From: an uncultured Collinsella sp.
GTDB taxonomy: Bacteria; Actinomycetota; Coriobacteriia; Coriobacteriales; Coriobacteriaceae
Direction: 5' to 3'
Length of the DNA: 48,361 nt
NCBI GenBank assembly: GCA_900544235.1
Contig: UQUL01000014.1
Coordinates: forward strand, 1-48,361
Numbering within the stretch: the first letter of the stretch is position 1; every line of letters begins with the position of its first letter. Below are positions 1 to 8,303 of the stretch, piece by piece. Below the pieces are notes generated by a model. The model ran no database searches and was not told the DNA's origin. It was given only the letters and a program-made list of their open reading frames with translations. The position numbers and the translations under genes are program-made.

Positions 1-312
<312 letters not shown>

Positions 313-452
313 CCGCACCTCGCGGCCCGCGGGACATGCGCTCACGCGCGGTCCGGGCACGAGGATGCCCCCGAGTCATCTTTCCTATGCGCCATGCGGC
401 CCCCAGGGCACGTGAGAGACACCCGGACACCGTAACGGTGGGCGCCGCCCAC

Positions 453-571
453 CGGTCAGCGGCCAGAGCATGGGGGGCACGCCCGGTCCCGTTCCGAACC
501 CGGAAGCTAAGCCCCATCGCGCCGAGAGTACTGCGGGGTCAGCCCGTGGGAGGCCAGGGCGCCGCTGACCG
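453..571 (+). rRNA. 5S ribosomal RNA
   Basis: The ends of a segment of about 119 nt pair with each other (CGGTCAGCGGC at the 5' side, GCCGCTGACCG at the 3' side). Inside is the conserved core CCGAACCCGGAAGCTAAGCC at 495-514 and the CGCCGAGAGTACTG helix region. Length and fold match bacterial 5S rRNA. It is the last RNA of the rrn operon and is followed within 40 bp by a strong terminator. Confidence 0.95.
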
Positions 572-606
572 GTGGACGGCACCGAGCCGTACGCTTGGAC
601 TGAGAA

Positions 607-635
607 GGGGGAGGCCTCGCGGCCTCCCCCTTTTT
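607..635 (+). terminator. rrn operon terminator
   Basis: A perfect 10-bp stem (GGGGGAGGCC at 607-616, GGCCTCCCCC at 621-630) with a TCGC loop is followed directly by five T residues. It is a textbook intrinsic terminator after the 5S rRNA gene. Confidence 0.93.
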
Positions 636-702
636 GCGTTATATACATGTTGTGCTTTGGGACCTAGCTTCCCCGTATGCGCTCTTACTGTTTGGCTGTT
701 TT

Positions 703-733
703 TTGAGTCCATCTAGTTTATTTGAGCGATAAT
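703..733 (+). promoter_or_regulatory. possible coaE promoter
   Basis: TTGAGT at 703-708 and GATAAT at 728-733 lie just upstream of coaE, with a spacer of 19 nt that is longer than ideal. The rrn terminator lies upstream, so an independent promoter is expected here. The assignment is tentative. Confidence 0.35.
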
Positions 734-761
734 TACTCGCATTGGCGTTAGGGAGGGCTTG

Positions 762-1403
762 ATGTTTACCGTATTTGTCTTGGGCAATATTGCTTCGGGT
801 AAGTCGACTGCCTGCCGCTATTTCGAATCTCGTGGCGCTATGCTTATCGATCTGGATGAGCTTGCAAAATCGCTGTATGTGCCGGGCTCTGATATCGTCA
901 ATGCTCTCGCGGATGAATTCGGTTGGGACATTTTGGATGAGGAAGGCGGCATTCGCCGCAGTATCCTCGCTTCTCGAGCTTTCGCTTCTCCTGATTCGGT
1001 CGCACGGCTCAATGGCATCGTGCATCCCGTTCTGATTGAACAGCTTTCGCTTAGGATTCTCGATCCGGTTTGTTGTACGGTTTCATCTCCCCGTTATCCC
1101 TTTGCGGTGGTCGAGGTTTCAGCTCCGACTGGTTTTGAGGATGCATTTGGCTTGGCTGATGAAATTCTGGTCATTAGCGCCCCTTTGTCAGTTCGTCGCG
1201 AGCGCGCTATTCAACGTGGTATGGAGCCATCCGATTTCGATGCTCGTTCTGCTTGCCAGCCCGAAGAGTCTGCTCTGTGCAATCTCGCTACAACGGTGAT
1301 TGATAATGCCGCAGGCGATAATTCGCTTTTTGAGCAGCTTGACTCATGGCTTGCATGCCACGGGTTTTTAGATACTGCGGATAAGGAGGAGGCCGATGCC
1401 TAA
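762..1403 (+). CDS. coaE: dephospho-CoA kinase
   Basis: CoaE phosphorylates the ribose 3'-OH of dephospho-CoA, the last step of coenzyme A synthesis, in the cytoplasm. The N-terminus carries a P-loop, GNIASGKST, about residue 8, followed by the short LIDLDELAKSLY segment typical of the family (DxD near residue 30) and a C-terminal VIDNAAGDNSLFEQL region matching the family's VIxNxG...L motif. The 213-residue length is normal. I chose ATG at 762, spaced 5-6 nt from GGGAGGG, over an overlapping TTG at 759. The P-loop is slightly unusual, since most family members have GGIGSGKS. It overlaps the downstream transglycosylase gene by 8 bp, so the two are probably translationally coupled. Confidence 0.88.
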   Translation: MFTVFVLGNIASGKSTACRYFESRGAMLIDLDELAKSLYVPGSDIVNALADEFGWDILDEEGGIRRSILASRAFASPDSVARLNGIVHPVLIEQLSLRILDPVCCTVSSPRYPFAVVEVSAPTGFEDAFGLADEILVISAPLSVRRERAIQRGMEPSDFDARSACQPEESALCNLATTVIDNAAGDNSLFEQLDSWLACHGFLDTADKEEADA

Positions 1404-1977
1404 GACACGTTTCCTTACGTGGTATCGCCTTATACCGCTGACTGCCGTTTTTGCCTTCGGCCTTATCTCATTCGTTTACTCGTATGCTCCTGCCGCTTTC
1501 TTTAAGCCGCTGTATCCGATTGACTACGAGGCGTATGTAAAGCAATCCAGTATTTCGCATAATCTGGATCCGTATTTGGTGTGCGCTGTCATTAAGTCTG
1601 AATCGAATTGGGATCCCGAGGCCGAGTCGAATCAGGGTGCTCAGGGATTAATGCAGCTGATGCCCGAGACTGCCCAGGATATGATCGCCAAGGGCCTTGT
1701 CGACGGTGGCGAGTATTCGGCCGACAACCTTAACGATCCGGCTACGAATATCGAGTTTGGCTGTGCGTATCTTTCGTATCTTCTAGCGTATTTTAACGGG
1801 TCGACTGACAGTGCCATTGCCGCCTATAACGCCGGCATGGGCAATGTCGACGGATGGGCGCAGCAGAGTACGTCGCTTCATAATGCAATCACCTTTCCCG
1901 AGACGCAGGCGTATCTGATTCGTGTCAATAATGCCTGGGTTCGCTACAAGACCCTCTATCCCGATCGGTTCGTATAG
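1396..1977 (+). CDS. membrane-anchored lytic transglycosylase (SLT domain)
   Basis: This protein probably cleaves peptidoglycan glycan strands non-hydrolytically outside the membrane. Residues 11-35 form one hydrophobic N-terminal segment with no lipobox, so it is likely a signal anchor. The Slt70-type domain follows: catalytic Glu69 in VIKSESNWDPEA, the GAQGLMQLMP motif at 81-90, and the AYNAGMGNV motif near 143-151. The 193-residue size fits the short SLT proteins often found beside coaE and uvrB in Actinobacteria and Firmicutes. Its ATG lies inside coaE (8-bp overlap) with AAGGAGG just upstream. Family assignment is firm; the exact physiological role in growth or division is not known from sequence. 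Confidence 0.9.
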   Translation: MPKTRFLTWYRLIPLTAVFAFGLISFVYSYAPAAFFKPLYPIDYEAYVKQSSISHNLDPYLVCAVIKSESNWDPEAESNQGAQGLMQLMPETAQDMIAKGLVDGGEYSADNLNDPATNIEFGCAYLSYLLAYFNGSTDSAIAAYNAGMGNVDGWAQQSTSLHNAITFPETQAYLIRVNNAWVRYKTLYPDRFV

Positions 1978-2028
1978 GACTATGCCTGCCGCCTGCGTAT
2001 ACTGCAGATATATGAGTTAGGAGTATCC

Positions 2029-4269
2029 ATGGCGGAATTTGAAGTAGAACGCGTTGGTGGTGAACTTAAGCGCTTTGGCGTTGAAGGCTCTGACGTGCCG
2101 TTTAAGGTCGTGTCTCCCTATGACCCTGCAGGCTCTCAGCCTAAAGCCATTGAGTCGCTTGTGCAGGGTGTGAGGGACGGAGACCGCTATCAGGTTTTGC
2201 TGGGCGTGACTGGTTCGGGCAAGACCTTCACGATGGCAAAGACTATTGAGGCCCTGGGAAAGCCGACGCTGGTCATGGCTCCGAATAAAACGCTCGCCGC
2301 TCAGCTTGCGAGCGAGCTCAAAGAGTTCTTTCCCAACAACGCTGTGGTCTACTTCGTCTCGTACTACGACTACTATCAGCCCGAGGCGTATGTGCCGCAA
2401 AGCGATACATATATCGAGAAAGACTCCTCGATTAACGAAGAGGTCGAGATGCTGCGACATCAGGCGACCGCGTCACTGCTCTCTCGACGCGATGTGATCG
2501 TCGTCGCATCGGTCTCGTGTATCTATGGCATCGGCTCTCCAGAGGACTATGCGGGCCTAGCTCCAAACGTCGACAAGAAGGTTCCGCTCGAGCGCGATGA
2601 CTTTATCCATGCACTTATCGACATTCAATATGATCGCAATGACTATGACCTGGCACGCGGCACGTTCCGCGTGCGCGGCGATGTTGTCGACGTGTATCCG
2701 CCTTATGCCGAGCATCCGTTGCGGTTTGAGTTCTTTGGCGACGAGGTCGAGCTGATTGCCGAGATCGATGAGGTCACCGGTGAAATGCTGCGTGAGTACG
2801 AGGCCATCCCCGTATGGCCGGCATCGCACTACGTGACCGAGAAGCCGAAGGTCAAGGCGGCTCTGAAATCGATCAGCGAAGAGTGCGAGAAGCGCGTCGC
2901 GGAGCTCAAGGCGACCGACAAGTTGCTCGAGGCGCAGCGTCTGCAGCAGCGCACCGATTATGATCTTGAGATGCTCGAGACGATGGGCTTTTGCAACGGC
3001 ATCGAGAACTACTCGCGTCATCTGGACGGTCGCAAACCGGGTGAGCCGCCGTTTACCCTAATCGATTACTTTCCCAAGGATATGCTCTGCATCATCGATG
3101 AGAGCCATGTGACGGTGCCGCAGATTCGCGGCATGCACGAAGGTGACCGCTCGCGTAAGGTGACGCTGGTGGAACACGGTTTTCGCCTGCCCTCGGCGCT
3201 CGATAACCGCCCGCTTCGTTTCGATGAGTTTGAGGCAAGGATACCCCAGTTTATCTATGTTTCGGCCACGCCGGGCGACTACGAGCTGCGGGTGAGCCAG
3301 AACGACGTGGAGCAGATTATTCGTCCGACCGGCCTGCTCGACCCCAAGATTGACGTGCGTCCAGTACGCGGCCAGATTGACGATCTTGAGGACGAGATTC
3401 GCGAGCGCGTTGCCCGCAAGGAGCGCGTGCTGGTGACCACGTTGACCAAGCGCATGGCCGAGGACCTGACCGACCATTTGCTCGACGCGGGCATTAAGGT
3501 CAATTACATGCACTCTGATACGGCGACAATGGACCGTGTCGAGATCCTGCGAACGCTGCGCGAGGGCAAGATCGATGTTCTCGTTGGCATCAACCTGCTT
3601 CGCGAGGGCCTGGATCTTCCCGAGGTCTCACTGGTGGCAATTCTCGACGCCGATAAGGAAGGCTTCTTGCGCAACCGCCGTTCGCTGATTCAGACGATTG
3701 GCCGCGCGGCCCGTAACGCCGATGGCGAAGTCATCATGTATGCGGACGTTGTGACCGATTCGATGAAAGAAGCCATCGAGGAGACGCGGCGCCGCCGCGA
3801 GATTCAGATGGCATATAACGAAGAGCATGGCATTGTGCCCAAGACGGTGCGCAAGGCCATCAACGACATCTCAAGTTTTATTGCCGAAGCCGAAAAAACC
3901 GTGGGTTCCAAGGGGCGCTCGAAGGGCGACTCCCTTGGCCATGGCGCATTCTATACGCCCGATGAGTCGGGCGAGGGCGGCGTGCCGGAAACGGTGGCAC
4001 CCGAGCAGACACTTGCGGAGCAGTTGGAAGAACTGCCGCATGACGAGCTTGTGCGGATCGTCGAAACCATGGAAGAGGATATGCGCAACGCTTCTGCCGC
4101 CATGGACTTTGAGGAGGCGGCGCGCCTGCGCGATGCCGTCGTTCAGATTCGGGCGATGCTCGAGGGTGCGTCTGAGGACGAGACGATCGAGCGCTTACGT
4201 TCGCAGGCCCGCAAGGGTTCCACGTTCGCATCGGGCAGAAAACGCCAGGGTGCACGGTTTAAGAAATAG
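2029..4269 (+). CDS. uvrB: excinuclease ABC subunit B
   Basis: UvrB is the damage-verifying helicase-like subunit of nucleotide excision repair; it is loaded by UvrA and then recruits UvrC. The N-terminus has a tail of about 24 residues before the usual start of homology at FKVVSPYDPAG. Walker A GVTGSGKT is at residues 59-66. The beta-hairpin YYDYYQPEAYVP, which inserts between DNA strands, follows, then the DEAD-like CIIDESH motif and the helicase motifs LREGLDLPEVSLVAILDAD and QTIGRAARN. A C-terminal UVR motif (DFEEAARLRD) for UvrC binding is present. 746 residues is slightly longer than average because of the N-terminal tail and a basic C-tail. TTAGGAG precedes the ATG. uvrA and uvrC lie a few kb downstream. 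Confidence 0.98.
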   Translation: MAEFEVERVGGELKRFGVEGSDVPFKVVSPYDPAGSQPKAIESLVQGVRDGDRYQVLLGVTGSGKTFTMAKTIEALGKPTLVMAPNKTLAAQLASELKEFFPNNAVVYFVSYYDYYQPEAYVPQSDTYIEKDSSINEEVEMLRHQATASLLSRRDVIVVASVSCIYGIGSPEDYAGLAPNVDKKVPLERDDFIHALIDIQYDRNDYDLARGTFRVRGDVVDVYPPYAEHPLRFEFFGDEVELIAEIDEVTGEMLREYEAIPVWPASHYVTEKPKVKAALKSISEECEKRVAELKATDKLLEAQRLQQRTDYDLEMLETMGFCNGIENYSRHLDGRKPGEPPFTLIDYFPKDMLCIIDESHVTVPQIRGMHEGDRSRKVTLVEHGFRLPSALDNRPLRFDEFEARIPQFIYVSATPGDYELRVSQNDVEQIIRPTGLLDPKIDVRPVRGQIDDLEDEIRERVARKERVLVTTLTKRMAEDLTDHLLDAGIKVNYMHSDTATMDRVEILRTLREGKIDVLVGINLLREGLDLPEVSLVAILDADKEGFLRNRRSLIQTIGRAARNADGEVIMYADVVTDSMKEAIEETRRRREIQMAYNEEHGIVPKTVRKAINDISSFIAEAEKTVGSKGRSKGDSLGHGAFYTPDESGEGGVPETVAPEQTLAEQLEELPHDELVRIVETMEEDMRNASAAMDFEEAARLRDAVVQIRAMLEGASEDETIERLRSQARKGSTFASGRKRQGARFKK

Positions 4270-4272
4270 CGA

Positions 4273-4315
4273 ACAGGCCCCGAGTTCCCTGTGGAGCTCG
4301 GGGCCTGTGTCTTTT
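4273..4315 (+). terminator. uvrB terminator
   Basis: A 12-bp perfect stem (ACAGGCCCCGAG at 4273-4284, CTCGGGGCCTGT at 4297-4308) is followed by GTCTTTT. It separates uvrB from a convergent minus-strand gene that ends 20 bp further on. The stem could also slow transcription from the other side, although the T-run favours the plus strand. Confidence 0.85.
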
Positions 4316-4334
4316 GCGTGCTGGAATTCGTGCG

Positions 4335-5975
4335 CTAGAGGTCTGCGATCAGGGCTTCGGCACAACGAATGCCGTCGGTGGCCGCGCTCATGATGCCGCC
4401 GGCATATCCAGCTCCCTCACCGCAAGGGTAGAGTCCCGGGGTCGACACGGCATGGCACATTCGGTCTCGGGTGACAGTAACCGGTGAGCTCGAACGAGTC
4501 TCCACGCCGGTAAGAACGGCATCGGGGCGGTCGTAGCCTCGTAGCTTTTTTCCGAGTAGGGGAAGTCCCAGGCGGAGCGACTCGACGATATGCTGCGGCA
4601 GGGCTTCGTCAATTGCCGTCCAGGTCACACCGAGCGGATAGGTGGGCTTTACCTTTCCGGGCGCCTTGCTGGCGCGTCCTGCGAGGAAATCTCCGACGAG
4701 TTGTGCCGGTGCGTTCCAGTTGGAACCGCCTAGGCGATAGGCGGCCGCCTCGCAGGCGCGCTGGAGCTCGATGCCGGCGAGCGGGTCATCGTTGGGAAGG
4801 TCCTCAGGCGTGACGTTAACGAGCAGGGCGGCGTTTGCGTTGCGTCCGTCGCGGGCATTGAGGCTGGCGCCGTTGACGCACAGGTGGCCCTGCTCGGAAG
4901 AGGCGGCGACAACCTGCCCGCCGGGGCACATGCAAAACGAGAACACGCTGCGGCCGTTGGGAAGATGGGCGACGAGCTTGTAGGGGGCTGCTCCGAGGGC
5001 AGGATGTCCCGCCAAGGCTCCATATTGGGCTCGGTCGATGTCGCGCTGCGGATGCTCGATGCGAACGCCCATGGCAAAGGTCTTTTGTGCGAGGGCCACG
5101 TTGTGGTCCTTAAGGAGCTCAAAAATATCGCGAGCAGAATGCCCGCAGGCGAGGATGAGGTGCTTTGTCTCAATTGGCTCGTAAGCGGCGTCTTGGGACG
5201 ATTGGACATCGATACCGGTGATGGCACCAGACGCGTCGATGCGAATGTCGACGAGCTTTGTTCGATAACGGACGACACCTCCGAGCTGCTCGATGCGCTG
5301 GGATATAGCGGTGACAACCGTGGGAAGGATGTCGGAGCCAATGTGCGGCTTGGCATCCCACAGAATATCGCGGGGCGCGCCCGCCTCGACGAAGGTTTCG
5401 AGGATAAGGCGATGGGCGGGATTTTTGGTTCCCGTATTGAGCTTGCCGTCCGAGAAGGTCCCCGCGCCGCCCAGGCCAAACTGGATATTACTCTCGGGGT
5501 CGAGGATGCGCTCCTTTAGAAAGAGGTCGATCGCATGCGAGCGGCGAAATGCCGGGTCGCCGCGCTCGATGAGCAAGGGCTTAAGACCTGCTTCGGCGAG
5601 CGTTAGCGCGGCGAAAAGGCCAGCGCATCCGGCGCCGACAACGACAGGGCGTTCTTGAGGTGCGTCGGAGACGAGGGAGGGGAATGAAGGCTTATCGTCC
5701 TCTATCGCGCGTACGCGCGAGCGGTCACGCTCGGCGACGCTGTCGACAGCTTCTCGCTCGAGGTGGGGACTAGTCAGCTCAACACGAAAGCTCAGGATAA
5801 AATGGACGTCTCGTTTTTTGCGAGCGTCGATTGACTTGCGGTGGAGCTCGATGGACTTGATCTCGGAGTCCTTGCAACGTAGGACGCGCTTGGCGACTCG
5901 CTTGCCAACAATGAGGCAGGCATTTTCATCGCCGGCTTCATCGAGCGACGCGTTGACTTGGGTGATTTCGATCAT
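4335..5975 (-). CDS. FAD-dependent dehydrogenase-like protein, COG2509 type
   Basis: This is an uncharacterised flavoprotein family that is widespread in anaerobes; no reaction is established. The first 95 residues form a separate small basic domain rich in Lys and Arg (KRVAKRVLR, DARKKRD). Residues 110-120 then carry the FAD-binding VVVGAGCAG dinucleotide motif followed by LLIERG. The C-terminus has the family's second FAD motif, GLYPCGEGAGYAGGIMSA. I moved the start in from a longer open frame to ATG at 5975 because TAAGGAG lies just upstream and the protein then begins MIEITQVNAS. 546 residues is normal for the family. A terminator lies between this gene and the upstream HI0933-type gene, so it is probably transcribed partly on its own. 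Confidence 0.85.
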   Translation of the reverse strand: MIEITQVNASLDEAGDENACLIVGKRVAKRVLRCKDSEIKSIELHRKSIDARKKRDVHFILSFRVELTSPHLEREAVDSVAERDRSRVRAIEDDKPSFPSLVSDAPQERPVVVGAGCAGLFAALTLAEAGLKPLLIERGDPAFRRSHAIDLFLKERILDPESNIQFGLGGAGTFSDGKLNTGTKNPAHRLILETFVEAGAPRDILWDAKPHIGSDILPTVVTAISQRIEQLGGVVRYRTKLVDIRIDASGAITGIDVQSSQDAAYEPIETKHLILACGHSARDIFELLKDHNVALAQKTFAMGVRIEHPQRDIDRAQYGALAGHPALGAAPYKLVAHLPNGRSVFSFCMCPGGQVVAASSEQGHLCVNGASLNARDGRNANAALLVNVTPEDLPNDDPLAGIELQRACEAAAYRLGGSNWNAPAQLVGDFLAGRASKAPGKVKPTYPLGVTWTAIDEALPQHIVESLRLGLPLLGKKLRGYDRPDAVLTGVETRSSSPVTVTRDRMCHAVSTPGLYPCGEGAGYAGGIMSAATDGIRCAEALIADL

Positions 5976-5993
5976 CGAGGTCTCCTTAGAGGC

Positions 5994-6025
5994 AAGAAAG
6001 AGGCCGTCCGGTATCCCAGACGGCC
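5994..6025 (-). terminator. terminator after the HI0933-type flavoprotein gene
   Basis: Read on the minus strand, GGCCGTC and GACGGCC (plus positions 6019-6025 and 6002-6008) form a 7-bp stem with a 10-nt loop, followed by the T-rich tail TCTTTCTT. It lies in the 80-bp gap before the COG2509-type gene. Confidence 0.65.
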
Positions 6026-6055
6026 CGAATGCGTTTTTGATTATAGACTGCGCGG

Positions 6056-7327
6056 CTACAGGCTGCTTGCAGCGCGAATGCCCGAGAGCCATGCCCACGC
6101 AAGGTTAAAGCCTCCGCAATCGGCGTCGATGTCGAGCGCTTCGCCGCAGACGTAAAGCGGGGCGTCGACAACGCTGCGCGCGCGTAGACTGGGTGTTGAG
6201 ATACTCTCGACAGATACGCCACCACGCGTGACCTGTGCCGAGCGCTCCTCGGCTGTTCCCTCAACGAGCAACTTAAAGTGCTTGAGGATCGAGACCAGGT
6301 GGATGACATCGTTGGAGCCTGGATGGCACTGCTCGAACGCCGTGCAGACGACGCGGGAGAGTTGCGGGGCGAGCATGCCGTCGAGCCAACGGGGATCGCG
6401 GGGCGAAAAGCCGCCGAGCAGCTCAACGCGCCGGTTGAGCATATCGAGCAGCTCGTCTTTGGAGAGGTCGGGGAAAACGTCGAGCAGGATCGTATCACCG
6501 CGCTGGATACGACGGGAGAGGTTGAAGACAGCGACGCCCGAGATGCCGAAGGCTCGAAACAGTACTTCACCGTCTTCGTGCCAGAGCTCACTATGGTTAC
6601 GGGTGAGCGTCAAGCGGGCGCGGACGCGCAGACCATCCAACGTCTTGAGTGCCGCCCGATCGCCAACGACCGTTGCCGATACGGGGCAGAGGATGGGGCG
6701 CAGCGAGGTGAGGGGGAGGCCAAACGTATCGGCGATACCGGTGGGGTTGCCGCCCGTGGCGATAATTACGGCATGTGCCTGCAGGGCTTCGTTCTTGCGA
6801 GGGACATCGGCGAGTGCCTTCCGAAGCGAGCGGAGCTCCGATTTTCGGTCGTCGTGCTTTTTTGCCTTTAGCGCCCGCGCTGGACGGTTTATTTGGAGTG
6901 CCCAGCCTTCGGGATCTTTGCGCGCCGTGGCAATATTGGCTCCGCAGATTAAGGTGATACCCAGGCGGTCGCAAACATTGAGAAGTGCGTCGCGCACCGA
7001 TTCGGCGCGAAGGGAGCGCGGGTACAGCCGGCCTTCCTCGGAGGTTGTCATGATGCCCAGCGAGGAGAAGAAACCCATAAGCTCTTGTTCGGGCTGGGGG
7101 CCCATGACGGATTCGACGAATGCGGGGTGGTTATACCGCTGTGGATCAATCGATTCGTTGGAGAGGTTGCAGCGGCCGTTGCCGGTCGCAAGGAGCTTAA
7201 GGCCGCAGGCGACATCGCACTCAACGATGCAGACGCTTTTGCCAGCACGTGCGGCCGTAATGGCGGCGGCGAGGCCTGAAGCCCCGCCGCCGATTAACAG
7301 GACGTCATAGAAGGCGCTCGTGTTCAC
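6056..7327 (-). CDS. HI0933/YhiN family flavoprotein (NAD(P)/FAD-dependent oxidoreductase)
   Basis: This is a conserved flavoprotein family with solved structures but no agreed reaction. The N-terminal FAD fold shows LLIGGGASGLAAA (GGGASG at 13-18) and the highly characteristic LLATGNGRCNLSN motif near residues 45-57. The C-terminal part has the expected ARSVVDAPLYVCGEALDIDADCGGFNL motif, split here as LYVCGEALDIDADCGGFN. 423 residues is typical. The start is GTG at 7327, which abuts the TAA of the upstream mrp-like gene with no gap; a GAGG at about 7 nt serves as ribosome binding site. This arrangement implies translational coupling to mrp. It is not closely related to the neighbouring COG2509 protein. 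Confidence 0.87.
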   Translation of the reverse strand: MNTSAFYDVLLIGGGASGLAAAITAARAGKSVCIVECDVACGLKLLATGNGRCNLSNESIDPQRYNHPAFVESVMGPQPEQELMGFFSSLGIMTTSEEGRLYPRSLRAESVRDALLNVCDRLGITLICGANIATARKDPEGWALQINRPARALKAKKHDDRKSELRSLRKALADVPRKNEALQAHAVIIATGGNPTGIADTFGLPLTSLRPILCPVSATVVGDRAALKTLDGLRVRARLTLTRNHSELWHEDGEVLFRAFGISGVAVFNLSRRIQRGDTILLDVFPDLSKDELLDMLNRRVELLGGFSPRDPRWLDGMLAPQLSRVVCTAFEQCHPGSNDVIHLVSILKHFKLLVEGTAEERSAQVTRGGVSVESISTPSLRARSVVDAPLYVCGEALDIDADCGGFNLAWAWLSGIRAASSL

Positions 7328-8158
7328 TTAGGCCTCGTCGGTCTCGTGCGGGGTAATGGCCTCGACGGCAGAGACTGCCTTGGGCAACATGCCATCGGGC
7401 AGCGCGGTCTCGACCTCGCCCTTATCGCAGGCCTCGGCGAGTGACGGATTGATGGGAAGCGTGCCCAAGATGTCGAGGTTATAGCGCTCTGCGACCTCGG
7501 GGAGCTTGCTCTTGCCAAAGACCTCGATCTTCTTGCCGCAGTCGGGGCACTCAATATAGCTCATGTTTTCGACGATGCCCAGAATGGGGACGTTCATCTT
7601 CTCGGCCATGTTGACCGCCTTGGCGACGATCATCGAGACCAGATCCTGCGGGCTCGTGACGATGACGATGCCGTCGACGGGCAGTGACTGGAAGACGGTG
7701 AGAGCGACGTCGCCTGTTCCCGGAGGCATGTCGACCAGCAGGTAGTCGATGGGGCCCCATGAGGTCTCGCTCCAGAACTGCCTAATGGCGCCTGCGATGA
7801 CCGGACCGCGCCAAAGGACGGGGTCGGTCTCGTTTTGGAGCAGAAGGTTGGAGCTCATCACCTTGACGCCGTGCTCGGAGATTTCGGGCAGCATAAGGTT
7901 GCCAAGGGCATGGACGTGGCGTCCGCTCATACCGAACATCTTGGGGATAGAGGGACCGGTGATGTCGGCATCGAGGACGCCGACCTTGTGGCCGTGACGG
8001 GCAAGCTCGGTGGCGATGGCACCAGTGACAAACGACTTGCCGACACCGCCCTTGCCGGAAAGTACGGCGATGACGCGTTTGACCTCGGACAGCGTGTTCT
8101 CCTCAAATTGCGACGGCGACGTTTGTCCGCCGGCGGCCTGTGCGTGCTCGCAACCCAT
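7328..8158 (-). CDS. Mrp/NBP35-type P-loop ATPase, Fe-S cluster carrier
   Basis: Members of this family hold a bridging 4Fe-4S cluster at a dimer interface and pass it to apo-proteins. The deviant Walker A SGKGGVGKS is at residues 34-42, followed by LDADITGPSIPKM, the DMPPGTGD switch motif, and the cluster-binding CPDC (Cys204 and Cys207) in YIECPDCGKK. A short N-terminal MGCEHAQ tail with one Cys precedes the fold, and there is no DUF59 domain. ATG at 8158 is chosen because AAAGGAG lies 8-14 nt upstream; a longer open frame extends 19 codons further but lacks a good site. It is coupled directly to the HI0933-type flavoprotein downstream. Confidence 0.9.
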   Translation of the reverse strand: MGCEHAQAAGGQTSPSQFEENTLSEVKRVIAVLSGKGGVGKSFVTGAIATELARHGHKVGVLDADITGPSIPKMFGMSGRHVHALGNLMLPEISEHGVKVMSSNLLLQNETDPVLWRGPVIAGAIRQFWSETSWGPIDYLLVDMPPGTGDVALTVFQSLPVDGIVIVTSPQDLVSMIVAKAVNMAEKMNVPILGIVENMSYIECPDCGKKIEVFGKSKLPEVAERYNLDILGTLPINPSLAEACDKGEVETALPDGMLPKAVSAVEAITPHETDEA

Positions 8159-8213
8159 GTATGACTCCTTTGTATATGTTGGGGCTGGGGCCCCGTGATG
8201 TGACACGAGCGTC

Positions 8214-8242
8214 ATTGTACCCTCGTTTGCGAGCGGGAGTCA
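8214..8242 (-). promoter_or_regulatory. possible promoter for mrp and the HI0933-type gene
   Basis: On the minus strand TACAAT (plus 8214-8219) resembles a -10 element about 55 nt before the mrp start. TGACTC at plus 8237-8242 is a weak -35 candidate with a 17-nt spacer. Tentative. Confidence 0.35.
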
Positions 8243-8303
8243 TTTGCGATGCATTTGGGCCGAGCGTGCTTGCAATACGATGGGTCCAAGCGAATGGGCG
8301 GGC

